Below, in pieces: positions 1-5,567 of a stretch of DNA of 5,567 nt; the first letter of the stretch is position 1, and each line of letters opens with the position of its first letter. The notes beneath the pieces are model-generated. The model saw only the letters and a list, made by a program, of their open reading frames with translations, did no database searches and had not been told where the DNA came from. The stretch lies in NCBI GenBank assembly GCA_014377915.1, contig JACMOT010000284.1:1-5567 (forward strand), read 5' to 3'. The stretch is from Tardiphaga sp. (GTDB lineage Bacteria; Pseudomonadota; Alphaproteobacteria; Rhizobiales; Xanthobacteraceae). The translations under genes were made by a program, and so were the position numbers.

Positions 1-531
1 GACGCCGCCGAGCTGGTCCGCGCCAAGACCGGCCGGGTGATCGGCGCGCTGACCGGGCTGTTGATCGTCATGAAGGGCCTGCCGCTGGCCTATCAAAAGG
101 ACATGCAGGAGGACAAGCAGGGCGCCATGGAGGCGTTTTCGGCGCTGTCGCTGGCGATTCGCGCGATGACCGGCATGGTTCGCGTCCTCGTGCCCAACGA
201 GGCGAAAATGCACGCCGCCGCCGGCGAGGGCTACGCCACCGCCACCGATCTGGCGGACTGGCTGGTCCGCACCCTGAAAATGCCGTTCCGCGATGCCCAT
301 CACGTCACCGGCAAGATCGTTGGCCTCGCCACCAGGGCCGGCGTGCCGCTGCACGAATTGCCGCTGAAGGATATGCAGGCGGTGGAGCCGAAGATCACCG
401 CCGCGGCGCTGGCCGTGTTGTCGGTGGAATCCTCGGTGAAAAGCCGCGTCAGCTATGGCGGTACGGCGCCGAAGAACGTCCTGGCGCAGGCGAAAGCCTG
501 GCTCAAGCGACTGGAAAAAGAGCGGAAATAG
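1..531 (+). CDS. argH: Argininosuccinate lyase, C-terminal part (5' end outside window)
   Basis: Argininosuccinate lyase cleaves argininosuccinate to arginine and fumarate, the last step of arginine biosynthesis, in the cytoplasm. The reading frame is open from base 1 to the TAG at 529-531 and gives 176 residues. The first residues ([12 protein letters not shown]) normally follow directly after the family signature GSSxMPxKxNP, so that signature and the N-terminal ~60% lie just upstream of the window. Visible family features are [15 protein letters not shown] at residues 25-39 and [10 protein letters not shown] near the C-terminus, typical of the fumarase/aspartase-superfamily lyase C-terminal domain. 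A GTG at 37 is an internal codon, not a start. The C-terminus (LKRLEKERK) ends where the family normally ends, so nothing suggests truncation on this side. No Rho-independent terminator is evident after the stop; the next 180 bases carry a repeat pair. Confidence 0.96.
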   Translation, partial: DAAELVRAKTGRVIGALTGLLIVMKGLPLAYQKDMQEDKQGAMEAFSALSLAIRAMTGMVRVLVPNEAKMHAAAGEGYATATDLADWLVRTLKMPFRDAHHVTGKIVGLATRAGVPLHELPLKDMQAVEPKITAAALAVLSVESSVKSRVSYGGTAPKNVLAQAKAWLKRLEKERK

Positions 532-543
532 GCGTGCCGTCGC

Positions 544-643
544 CGCGAAAGCGGGGACCCATAGGCTCCGTCTCCTCAATTCGAACACGGAAGCTGCGGT
601 ATTTTAGTTACGACGCCTGAGGATATGGATCCCCGCCTTCGCG
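544..643. repeat. Inverted pair of a GC-rich intergenic repeat
   Basis: The left arm at 544-563 and the right arm at 624-643 are reverse complements at 18 of 20 positions (mismatches at arm positions 6 and 14). About 60 non-palindromic bases separate them. The right copy is itself a small hairpin: CCCCGC at 631-636 pairs with GCGGGG at 641-646 around CTTC, and T630/A647 extends it. The motif (GGGGACCCATA and its complement) resembles dispersed intergenic palindromes I remember from Bradyrhizobium and Rhodopseudomonas; that link is from memory and was not tested. There is no U-tract, so it is not a classic terminator. It fills much of the argH-lptM gap (532-712). The rest of the gap shows nothing else I can support apart from the lptM ribosome binding site. 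Confidence 0.7.
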
Positions 644-712
644 GGGACGACAGCACCTCTCGCCAGCCCGCGCCAATCTTAGTATGGTGCGGCTGCATTT
701 GGGGATATCGCC

Positions 713-1000
713 GTGAATCGTTCGACCCGCCCTGCGTCTTCGCGATGGGCTTTTCTTGTTCTGACCGTTTCTGCGCTGGCGCTGGCCGGCTGCGGCCGCA
801 AGGGCGGCCTCGATCGGCCACCGCAGCAGTCATCGCTGCAGCCGGACGCTCCGATGGCGCAGCCGGCGAGCGCCGATTCGCAGTCCGCGGCCAACAAGGG
901 TGCTGCCATCTTCGCACCGACCACCGGCGCCGATGATGCGCCGCCCGCCGCCGCGAAGGGCCGCAAGAAGCCGTTCCTCCTCGATCCGCTGCTGGACTAG
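713..1000 (+). CDS. lptM: LptM-like small outer-membrane lipoprotein
   Basis: This 95-residue protein has a lipoprotein signal peptide: Arg residues at 3, 6 and 11, a hydrophobic core at about 12-25, and the lipobox LAGC with the lipidated cysteine at residue 27. The sequence after it, CGRKGGLDRPP, fits the LptM/YifL pattern (CGxKGPLxxP). The remainder is Ala/Pro/Gln-rich and probably disordered, ending in the FLLDPLLD tail I associate with alphaproteobacterial members. In E. coli, LptM associates with the LptDE LPS translocon and helps its maturation; transfer of that role here is inference. The start is GTG at 713, preceded by GGGGAT at 701-706 with a 6-base spacer. No other usual in-frame start gives a complete signal peptide. 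The stop lies 6 bases before lysA, so the two are probably cotranscribed and may be translationally coupled. Conservation is weak outside the lipobox, so the name rests partly on the lysA neighbourhood. Confidence 0.85.
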   Translation: MNRSTRPASSRWAFLVLTVSALALAGCGRKGGLDRPPQQSSLQPDAPMAQPASADSQSAANKGAAIFAPTTGADDAPPAAAKGRKKPFLLDPLLD

Positions 1001-1006
1001 CCCGTC

Positions 1007-2272
1007 ATGCGCCATTTTGACTACCGCGACGGCGTGCTTCACGCCGAGGGCGTGAATATTGCCGAAATGGCCGAGACTGTCGGCACGCCGTTTTATTGCT
1101 ATTCGACAGCGACCCTGGAGCGGCATTATCGCGTGTTCAGCGCGGCCTTTGCCGATGTCGATTCGCTGGTCTGCTATGCCATGAAGGCGAACTCCAACCA
1201 GTCGGTGCTGCGGACCCTGGCCAGGCTCGGCGCCGGCGCCGATGTGGTGTCCGGCGGCGAATTGAAGCGGGCGCTGGCGGCCGGCATTCCGCCGAACAAG
1301 ATCCTGTTTTCCGGCGTCGGCAAGACCGCGACCGAGCTGCGCGCCGCGTTGTCGGAAGATATTCTCTGCATCAACGTCGAATCCGAGCCCGAACTTGAAC
1401 TGCTGTCGGCGCTGGCCGTCGAGATGGGACGCACCGCGCGCATCTCGATCCGGGTCAATCCGGACGTCGATTCCGGCGGCCATGCCAAGATCACCACCGG
1501 CAAGTCCGAGAACAAGTTCGGCATCCCGCTGTCCGGCGCGCGCGCCGTCTATGCCCGCGCCGCGAAGCTGCCGGGCATCAAGGTCCGCGGCGTCGACGTG
1601 CATATCGGCAGCCAGATCACCGATCTGGCACCGATGGAGGTGGCGTTCCGGCTGCTGGCCGATTTCGTCACCGTGCTGCGCGGCGACGGCCACACGATCA
1701 GCCATGTCGATGTCGGCGGCGGCCTCGGCATTCCCTATTATGAGGACCGCGAAGTGCCGCCGGAGCCCGCGGCCTATGCGGCGATGGTCAAGCGTGTGAC
1801 CCACAATCTTGGCTGCACGCTGATGTTCGAGCCCGGGCGCCTGATCGTCGGCAATGCCGGCATCCTGGTCGCCAGGGTGGTCTATGTGAAGCACGGCGAC
1901 GGCAAGAATTTTGTCATCATCGACGCGGCGATGAACGATCTGATCCGGCCGACCTTGTACGAGGCCTATCACGAAATCCTGCCGGTGCAGGCGCCGGCCG
2001 AAGACGCTTCGATGATCGTCGCCGACGTGGTTGGCCCGGTCTGCGAGACCGGCGACTATCTGGCGCTGGACCGCAAGCTGCCGCTGCCGAAGCCCGGCGA
2101 CCTGATCGCGGTGATGACCGCCGGCGCCTATGGCGCCGTGCAGGCCGGAACCTACAACACCCGGGCGCTGGTGCCGGAAGTGCTGGTCAACGGCAATCAA
2201 TACGCCGTGGTCCGACCGCGGGTCGAGGTCGAGGACCTCATTGCCCTGGACAAGACCGCGCCCTGGCTGTGA
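1007..2272 (+). CDS. lysA: Diaminopimelate decarboxylase
   Basis: LysA is a PLP enzyme that decarboxylates meso-2,6-diaminopimelate to L-lysine, the last step of lysine biosynthesis, in the cytoplasm. The 421-residue length matches the family. It has the fold-type III layout, an alanine-racemase-like barrel followed by a beta domain. Visible residues are K60 in CYAMKANSN (Schiff base to PLP), H199 in HIGSQ (stacks on the PLP ring), G237-G239 in DVGGGLGIPY (phosphate loop), E275-R278 in the EPGR motif, C346 in GPVCETGD (catalytic acid contributed across the dimer) and Y375 in GAYGAV. All expected catalytic positions are present, so it should be active. The ATG at 1007 gives the usual N-terminus. 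No strong Shine-Dalgarno sequence is visible, consistent with coupling to lptM, whose stop is 6 bases upstream. The stop at 2270-2272 is followed within a few bases by a large inverted repeat. Arginine and ornithine decarboxylases share the fold, but the CETGD motif and context favour LysA. Confidence 0.98.
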   Translation: MRHFDYRDGVLHAEGVNIAEMAETVGTPFYCYSTATLERHYRVFSAAFADVDSLVCYAMKANSNQSVLRTLARLGAGADVVSGGELKRALAAGIPPNKILFSGVGKTATELRAALSEDILCINVESEPELELLSALAVEMGRTARISIRVNPDVDSGGHAKITTGKSENKFGIPLSGARAVYARAAKLPGIKVRGVDVHIGSQITDLAPMEVAFRLLADFVTVLRGDGHTISHVDVGGGLGIPYYEDREVPPEPAAYAAMVKRVTHNLGCTLMFEPGRLIVGNAGILVARVVYVKHGDGKNFVIIDAAMNDLIRPTLYEAYHEILPVQAPAEDASMIVADVVGPVCETGDYLALDRKLPLPKPGDLIAVMTAGAYGAVQAGTYNTRALVPEVLVNGNQYAVVRPRVEVEDLIALDKTAPWL

Positions 2273-2277
2273 GGGCT

Positions 2278-2459
2278 CTTTCCCTCCCCCAAGCGCGGCA
2301 TAGCCGCGCGCAGTGGGGAGGGTGGCGCGTTTGAGAGCGCAGCGAACGAATGCGACGGTTGGGGAATGCCTCACACTCAACGGCGCAGGCTGCACCACCC
2401 CCACCCGACCGGCCTTCGGCAGGCCACCCTCCCCACGCGAAGGCGCGGGGGAGGGAAAG
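2278..2459. repeat. 182-base nested inverted repeat (MITE-like intergenic element)
   Basis: The outer arms are perfect reverse complements: CTTTCCCTCCCCC at 2278-2290 and its complement at 2447-2459 (13 bases). A second perfect pair lies inside: GTGGGGAGGGTGGC at 2313-2326 and its complement at 2423-2436 (14 bases). Between the two left arms is a further hairpin, GCGCGGC at 2293-2299 pairing with GCCGCGC at 2303-2309 around ATA. The centre (about 2327-2422) is less symmetric. It encodes no recognisable protein. The order of nested arms is that of a small foldback or MITE-like element. Similar pyrimidine-rich palindromes are, from memory, common between genes in Bradyrhizobium relatives. It begins 5 bases after the lysA stop and could shape the 3' end of that transcript, but there is no U-run for an intrinsic terminator. 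The remainder of the gap (2460-2611) shows no promoter or other element I can support. Confidence 0.8.
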
Positions 2460-2611
2460 CGCGCCAGCGCTTGCTTCATTAAAATACCCCTCACGGCTTC
2501 GTGACCCTATTCTCCCCGAATCCCCTTAGGCTCGCCGCTTGCATGGTGTTGTGCCGGCGCCATGGCATGCCTCATTGCAGCCGTCGTGCTAGTGTGCTGT
2601 TCGGCAACCCC

Positions 2612-2616
2612 GGAGA
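2612..2616 (+). promoter_or_regulatory. Ribosome binding site deciding the DUF4175 start
   Basis: GGAGA lies 5 bases before the GTG at 2622, a good Shine-Dalgarno match and distance. The alternative upstream ATG at 2562 has no comparable purine-rich motif before it. The extra 20 residues it would add (MACLIAAVVLVCC...) do not resemble the charged N-terminus I expect for this family. This favours GTG at 2622 as the start. Confidence 0.65.
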
Positions 2617-2621
2617 TCGTC

Positions 2622-5186
2622 GTGAGCGCCACGCCCCCCGAACGACCAGACGTCCCGCGCGATCCTGAAACGATGGCGCAGCTTCAGCTGACGCAGGCGT
2701 TGCAGCGCGCCCGCTGGTCAATCGCGTGGGAGCGCGGCTGGCCGCATCTGGCGCGTCTGGTCAGCGTCATTGGCCTGTTCCTGGTGGCCTCATGGGCCGG
2801 GCTGTGGCTGATGCTGCCGTTCATCGCCCGTGCCATCGGGCTTTCGCTGTTCGCGCTGGGCGCGCTGGCGACGCTGGTTCCTTTGGTTAAATTCCGCTGG
2901 CCGTCACGCGAGGAAGGGTTGTCGCGGCTCGACCGCGGTACCGGAATCCGGCACCGCCCGGCGACGGCGCTGGCCGACACGCTGTCGACGCAGGATCCGA
3001 TGGCCCGCGCGCTGTGGCAGGTGCAGCGCGAGCGTACATTGTTGTCACTGAAGGAAATCCGCGCCGGCCTGCCATCGCCACGGCTGCCGCGGCACGACCC
3101 GTGGGCGCTGCGCGCGCTGGTCGCGGTGCTGCTGGTCGCGACCTGGTTTGCCGCGTCCGGTGAACGTGGCGCCCGTATCATGGCGGCGTTCGACTGGAAC
3201 GGCGTGCTGGCGCCTGCCAATGTTCGCGTCGACGCCTGGCTGACGCCACCGCTTTATACCGGCAGGCCGCCGATCATTCTCTCCGCCGCCAACAAGGAGG
3301 CCGGCACGGCCGATGCCGCCGCGTTACCGGTGCCGGTCGGCAGCAGCTTGATCGTCCGCTCCAGCGGCGGCGCACTCGACGTCGCGCTGTCCGGCGGTGT
3401 CACCGAGGCGGCGCCCGCCACCGATGCGCCGAAGGGCACCAGCGAAAAGCACTTCACCATTGCCGCCGATGGCACCGCGCATGTCCGCGCGCCGTCCGGC
3501 CAGCCGGTGTGGAAATTCACCGCCACTGCCGATCGGGCGCCGACCATCGCGTTGGCCAAGGATCCCGAGCGCCAGGCGCGCGGCTCGCTGCAGATGTCCT
3601 ACAAGCTCGAGGACGATTACGGCGTCACCGAAGCCCATGCGCAATTCGTCGCCCGCGCGACCGATACCAAGGGCGCCAAGCCACGCCCGCTGTTCGAGCC
3701 GCCGTCATTCTCGCTGGTGCTGCCCAACGCGCGCACCCGCAATGGCGTCGGCCAGACCGTCAAGGACCTCTCCGAGGATCCCTATGCCGGCGCCGATGTG
3801 ACGCTGACGCTGACCGCGAAGGACGAATCCGGCAATGAGGGCAAGAGCGAGCCGTTCAACACCCGGCTGCCGGAACGGCTGTTCACCAAGCCGCTGCCGC
3901 GCGCGCTGATCGAGCAGCGGCGGATTCTCGCGCTCGACGCTACCCAGAACAGCCAGGTCGCCTTCGCGCTGGAGGCGCTGATGATCGCGCCGGAGGCGTT
4001 CACGCCGGAAACCGGCCAGTATCTCGGCCTGCGCAGCGTCGCCACCCAGCTCGATCGCGCCCGTACCGTCGCCGCGCTGCGCGAGGTCGTTGCCTCGCTG
4101 TGGTCGCTGGCGGTGACCATCGAGGATGGCGATATCACCGACGTCGACAAGGCGCTGAAGGCGGCGCAGGACGCGCTGAAGCAGGCGCTCGACCGCGGTG
4201 CCAGCGACGAGGAAATCAAGAAGCTCACCGAAAATCTGCGCGCCGCGATGGACAAGTTCCTGAAGCAGCTCGCCGAAAAGATGCGCGACAATCCGCAGCA
4301 GCTGGCGCGCCCGCTCGACAAGAACAGCAAGGTGCTGCGGCAGCGCGACCTCGACGACATGATGCGGCAGATGGAGCAGAAGTCGCGCGCCGGCGACAAG
4401 GAAGGCGCCAAGGCGCTGCTCGACCAGCTGCAGCAGATGCTGGAAAACCTGCAGATGGCGCAGCCCGGCCAGCAGGGCGATGGTGAGATGGAGCAGGCGC
4501 TGAACGAGCTTGGCGACATGATCCGCAAGCAGCAGCAATTGCGCGACAAGACCTTCAAGCAGGGCCAGGATTCCCGCCGCGACCGCTCGCGCAACGGCAA
4601 GCAGGGCGATCCCGGCATGAGCGATCTGCAGCAGGACCAGCAGAACCTGCGCGATCGGCTGAAGAAGCTGCAGGACCAGCTCGCCAAGCAGGGCATGGGC
4701 CAGGGGCCGAAAGGTCAGAAGGGCCAAAAAGGCGAAAAGGGTCAGGGCGGACAGGGCCAGCAGGGCGAGGCCGGCGATGACGGCGATGGCCTGGGGGACG
4801 CCGATTCCGCGATGGGCGACGCCGACGGCCAGCTTGGCGACGGCAATGCCGAGGGCGCCCAGGGCTCGCAGGGCCGCGCCATCGATGCGATGCGCAAGGG
4901 CGCGCAAGCGTTGGCGCAGGCCATGCAACCCGGCGAGGGCGAAGGCCAGGGCGATGGTCCCGGCAACAATCCGGGCCGCCAGCAGGGCGCCGGCCGGCAG
5001 AGCGATCCACTCGGCCGCCCGTTGCAGAGCCGCGACCTCGGCGACGATCTCAGCGTGAAGATTCCCGGCGAGATCGACGTGCAGCGCGTTCGCCGCATTC
5101 TCGAAGAACTGCGCCGCCGGCTCGGCGACACCACCCGCCCGCAGCTCGAACTCGATTACATCGAACGGCTGCTGAAGGATTATTGA
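2622..5186 (+). CDS. DUF4175 / TIGR02302 family large membrane-anchored protein, function unknown
   Basis: From GTG 2622 this is an 854-residue protein, the usual length for TIGR02302, an alphaproteobacterial family with N-terminal membrane helices and a Gln/Gly-rich low-complexity C-terminal region. Predicted membrane segments are at about residues 46-65, 68-89 and 161-178. A soluble, probably beta-rich region follows, with family-like motifs AWLTPPLYTGRPP (205-217) and KLEDDYG (328-334). From about 484 to 690 the chain is helical, highly charged and Gln-rich, probably coiled coil. Residues 695-712 form six collagen-like Gly-x-y triplets, and 718-745 is Asp/Gly-rich. From about 794 a conserved C-terminal block (VKIPGEID, RRILEELRRRLG, ELDYIERLLKDY) ends the protein, so it is complete. 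Three helices would leave the soluble part on one side of the inner membrane, most likely periplasmic (inference). An ATG at 2562 would give 874 residues but lacks a good ribosome binding site. No biochemical role is known to me and none should be assigned. Confidence 0.92.
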   Translation: MSATPPERPDVPRDPETMAQLQLTQALQRARWSIAWERGWPHLARLVSVIGLFLVASWAGLWLMLPFIARAIGLSLFALGALATLVPLVKFRWPSREEGLSRLDRGTGIRHRPATALADTLSTQDPMARALWQVQRERTLLSLKEIRAGLPSPRLPRHDPWALRALVAVLLVATWFAASGERGARIMAAFDWNGVLAPANVRVDAWLTPPLYTGRPPIILSAANKEAGTADAAALPVPVGSSLIVRSSGGALDVALSGGVTEAAPATDAPKGTSEKHFTIAADGTAHVRAPSGQPVWKFTATADRAPTIALAKDPERQARGSLQMSYKLEDDYGVTEAHAQFVARATDTKGAKPRPLFEPPSFSLVLPNARTRNGVGQTVKDLSEDPYAGADVTLTLTAKDESGNEGKSEPFNTRLPERLFTKPLPRALIEQRRILALDATQNSQVAFALEALMIAPEAFTPETGQYLGLRSVATQLDRARTVAALREVVASLWSLAVTIEDGDITDVDKALKAAQDALKQALDRGASDEEIKKLTENLRAAMDKFLKQLAEKMRDNPQQLARPLDKNSKVLRQRDLDDMMRQMEQKSRAGDKEGAKALLDQLQQMLENLQMAQPGQQGDGEMEQALNELGDMIRKQQQLRDKTFKQGQDSRRDRSRNGKQGDPGMSDLQQDQQNLRDRLKKLQDQLAKQGMGQGPKGQKGQKGEKGQGGQGQQGEAGDDGDGLGDADSAMGDADGQLGDGNAEGAQGSQGRAIDAMRKGAQALAQAMQPGEGEGQGDGPGNNPGRQQGAGRQSDPLGRPLQSRDLGDDLSVKIPGEIDVQRVRRILEELRRRLGDTTRPQLELDYIERLLKDY

Positions 5187-5209
5187 GCGGCTCTTGCCGT
5201 CCTCCTCCC

Positions 5210-5340
5210 TCGTCATTCCGGGGCGTCGATAGCGGCGGAGCCGCTGGCGGCGGACCCGGAATCCCGTGCTGTTTTGCGCTGATCATTTCAAGATTCCGGG
5301 TTCGCGCGCGGCTGGCGCCGCTCACGCCCCGCAATGACGA
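5210..5340. repeat. 131-base nested palindromic intergenic repeat
   Basis: The terminal arms at 5210-5226 and 5324-5340 (17 bases each) are reverse complements at 16 of 17 positions, starting TCGTCATTCCGGGG on the left. Inside is a perfect 10-base pair, ACCCGGAATC at 5254-5263 and GATTCCGGGT at 5292-5301. AGCGG at 5231-5235 pairs with CCGCT at 5241-5245 in a small hairpin. The whole can fold into one long arm with side stems. It starts 24 bases after the DUF4175 stop and does not code for protein. The CGTCATTCCGGGGC terminus resembles, from memory, a very common dispersed intergenic repeat of Bradyrhizobium and Rhodopseudomonas. It may affect mRNA 3' ends of the upstream gene, but no U-tract terminator follows it closely. 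Confidence 0.8.
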
Positions 5341-5384
5341 TGCGGGGCGACCGCAACCCGTCAAATATTTATTCCTATTTTTTG

Positions 5385-5412
5385 TTGACAATAATCCTTT
5401 ATTGATTATAAT
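5385..5412 (+). promoter_or_regulatory. Consensus sigma70-type promoter
   Basis: TTGACA at 5385-5390 and TATAAT at 5407-5412 are exact matches to the -35 and -10 consensus, separated by 16 bases. They sit in an AT-rich island (about 5361-5412) that stands out in an otherwise GC-rich sequence. Transcription would begin near 5419-5421 and run rightward out of the window. The spacer holds a short inverted repeat, ATAATC at 5391-5396 and GATTAT at 5404-5409, which could be a regulator site or chance in AT-rich DNA. Exact consensus is unusual for alphaproteobacterial promoters and suggests strong, largely constitutive activity (inference). Confidence 0.65.
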
Positions 5413-5418
5413 CCGCTC

Positions 5419-5567
5419 CGTCCCGCCCCGGTGAGAGGGGCGTTCGCGACGTCGGCGATCGCGGGGCGGGATGCGGTGACGCGGCAGCGTCAGGCCGGAG
5501 CGAAGGTCGCAGGGCGCCAGCCCCGACGTGAACATGCCCCCTTATGGCTAGGGGAGTGTTCAAGGAC
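5419..5567 (+). ncRNA. Candidate structured transcript or start of a dispersed element (partial, runs off the window)
   Basis: This GC-rich segment begins at the predicted start site of the promoter at 5385-5412. A perfect 10-base stem, TCCCGCCCCG at 5421-5430 with its complement at 5462-5471, encloses the first ~40 bases. An alternative, smaller stem is possible within it: GCCCC at 5425-5429 with GGGGC at 5437-5441. A second hairpin pairs TGACGC (5477-5482) with GCGTCA (5487-5492) around GGCA. A third, weaker one pairs CCCCT (5538-5542) with AGGGG (5550-5554). No protein family is recognisable. A frame from GTG 5431 stays open to the window end, but has no ribosome binding site and looks like a GC-rich accident. 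From memory, similar blocks recur between genes in Bradyrhizobium relatives, so it may be the left end of a longer repeat rather than a unique RNA gene. Confidence 0.35.

Noticed and set aside
2293..2309. Possible Rho-independent terminator after lysA
   Set aside because: The 7-bp GC stem with an ATA loop is real, but no T-run follows; it is better explained as part of the larger inverted repeat.
830..2494. Long open frame on the minus strand across lysA (554 codons)
   Set aside because: It is antisense to a lysA with all catalytic motifs, runs through the 2278-2459 repeat, and its His/Arg/Gly-rich translation matches no family. Long antisense frames are expected in GC-rich codon usage.
2460..2611. 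Promoter for the DUF4175 gene
   Set aside because: I looked for -35/-10 pairs (for example around TTGCTT near 2470) but found none with convincing boxes and spacing.
2562..2621. 20-residue N-terminal extension of the DUF4175 protein from ATG 2562, looking like a signal or lipoprotein leader
   Set aside because: There is no ribosome binding site before the ATG and no positive charge before the hydrophobic stretch, while GGAGA precedes GTG 2622 at good spacing.
3705..5216. Long open frame on the minus strand across the DUF4175 gene (503 codons)
   Set aside because: Its Leu/Ala-rich translation is the complement of the Gln/Lys-rich coding strand and mimics membrane segments. The sense frame has family motifs and a proper C-terminus.
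5183..5434. Plus-strand open frame (83 codons) after the DUF4175 gene
   Set aside because: It begins inside the DUF4175 stop region and translates the palindromic repeat and promoter; no ribosome binding site or family resemblance.
5050..5535. Minus-strand open frame (161 codons) at the right end
   Set aside because: It overlaps the DUF4175 3' end antisense and crosses both the palindrome and the AT-rich promoter island; no recognisable protein features.
5419..5567. Group II intron 5' end (GTGAG... after a promoter)
   Set aside because: The segment lacks the usual GUGYG start and no domain V or reverse transcriptase is visible in the window, so the label cannot be supported.

Overview
The window looks like chromosomal DNA of a GC-rich alphaproteobacterium of the Bradyrhizobium/Rhodopseudomonas/Nitrobacter group. 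This rests on protein content and gene order (argH end, lptM, lysA, then a large DUF4175/TIGR02302 protein), strong GC bias, and palindromic repeats of a style common in that group. The genus cannot be fixed from sequence alone.

Layout, all genes on the + strand: 1-531 is the C-terminal part of argininosuccinate lyase (argH), cut by the window edge. 532-712 is a gap with two inverted copies of a GC-rich repeat (544-643). 713-1000 is a small lipoprotein, lptM. It is followed after 6 bases by lysA (1007-2272), diaminopimelate decarboxylase. 2273-2621 is a gap largely filled by a 182-base nested inverted repeat (2278-2459). 2622-5186 encodes an 854-residue membrane-anchored DUF4175 protein with a Gln-rich helical region, a short collagen-like stretch and an Asp/Gly-rich stretch. 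5187-5567 has no convincing protein gene. It holds a 131-base nested palindrome (5210-5340), then an AT-rich island with a consensus-like sigma70 promoter (TTGACA-16-TATAAT, 5385-5412). The promoter points into a GC-rich, strongly self-complementary segment that runs off the window end.

How the parts relate: argH makes arginine and lysA makes lysine from meso-diaminopimelate, itself a peptidoglycan precursor. lptM encodes a lipoprotein thought to assist the outer-membrane LPS translocon. The DUF4175 protein is an inner-membrane protein of unknown function with a large soluble part. lptM and lysA are almost certainly cotranscribed. The DUF4175 gene is separated from them by the repeat and may be expressed independently.

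The protein genes are ordinary for this lineage. The least explained part is the right edge: a near-consensus promoter immediately before a structured, probably repeated segment of which only the first ~150 bases are visible. All three intergenic gaps carry inverted repeats of different sequence.
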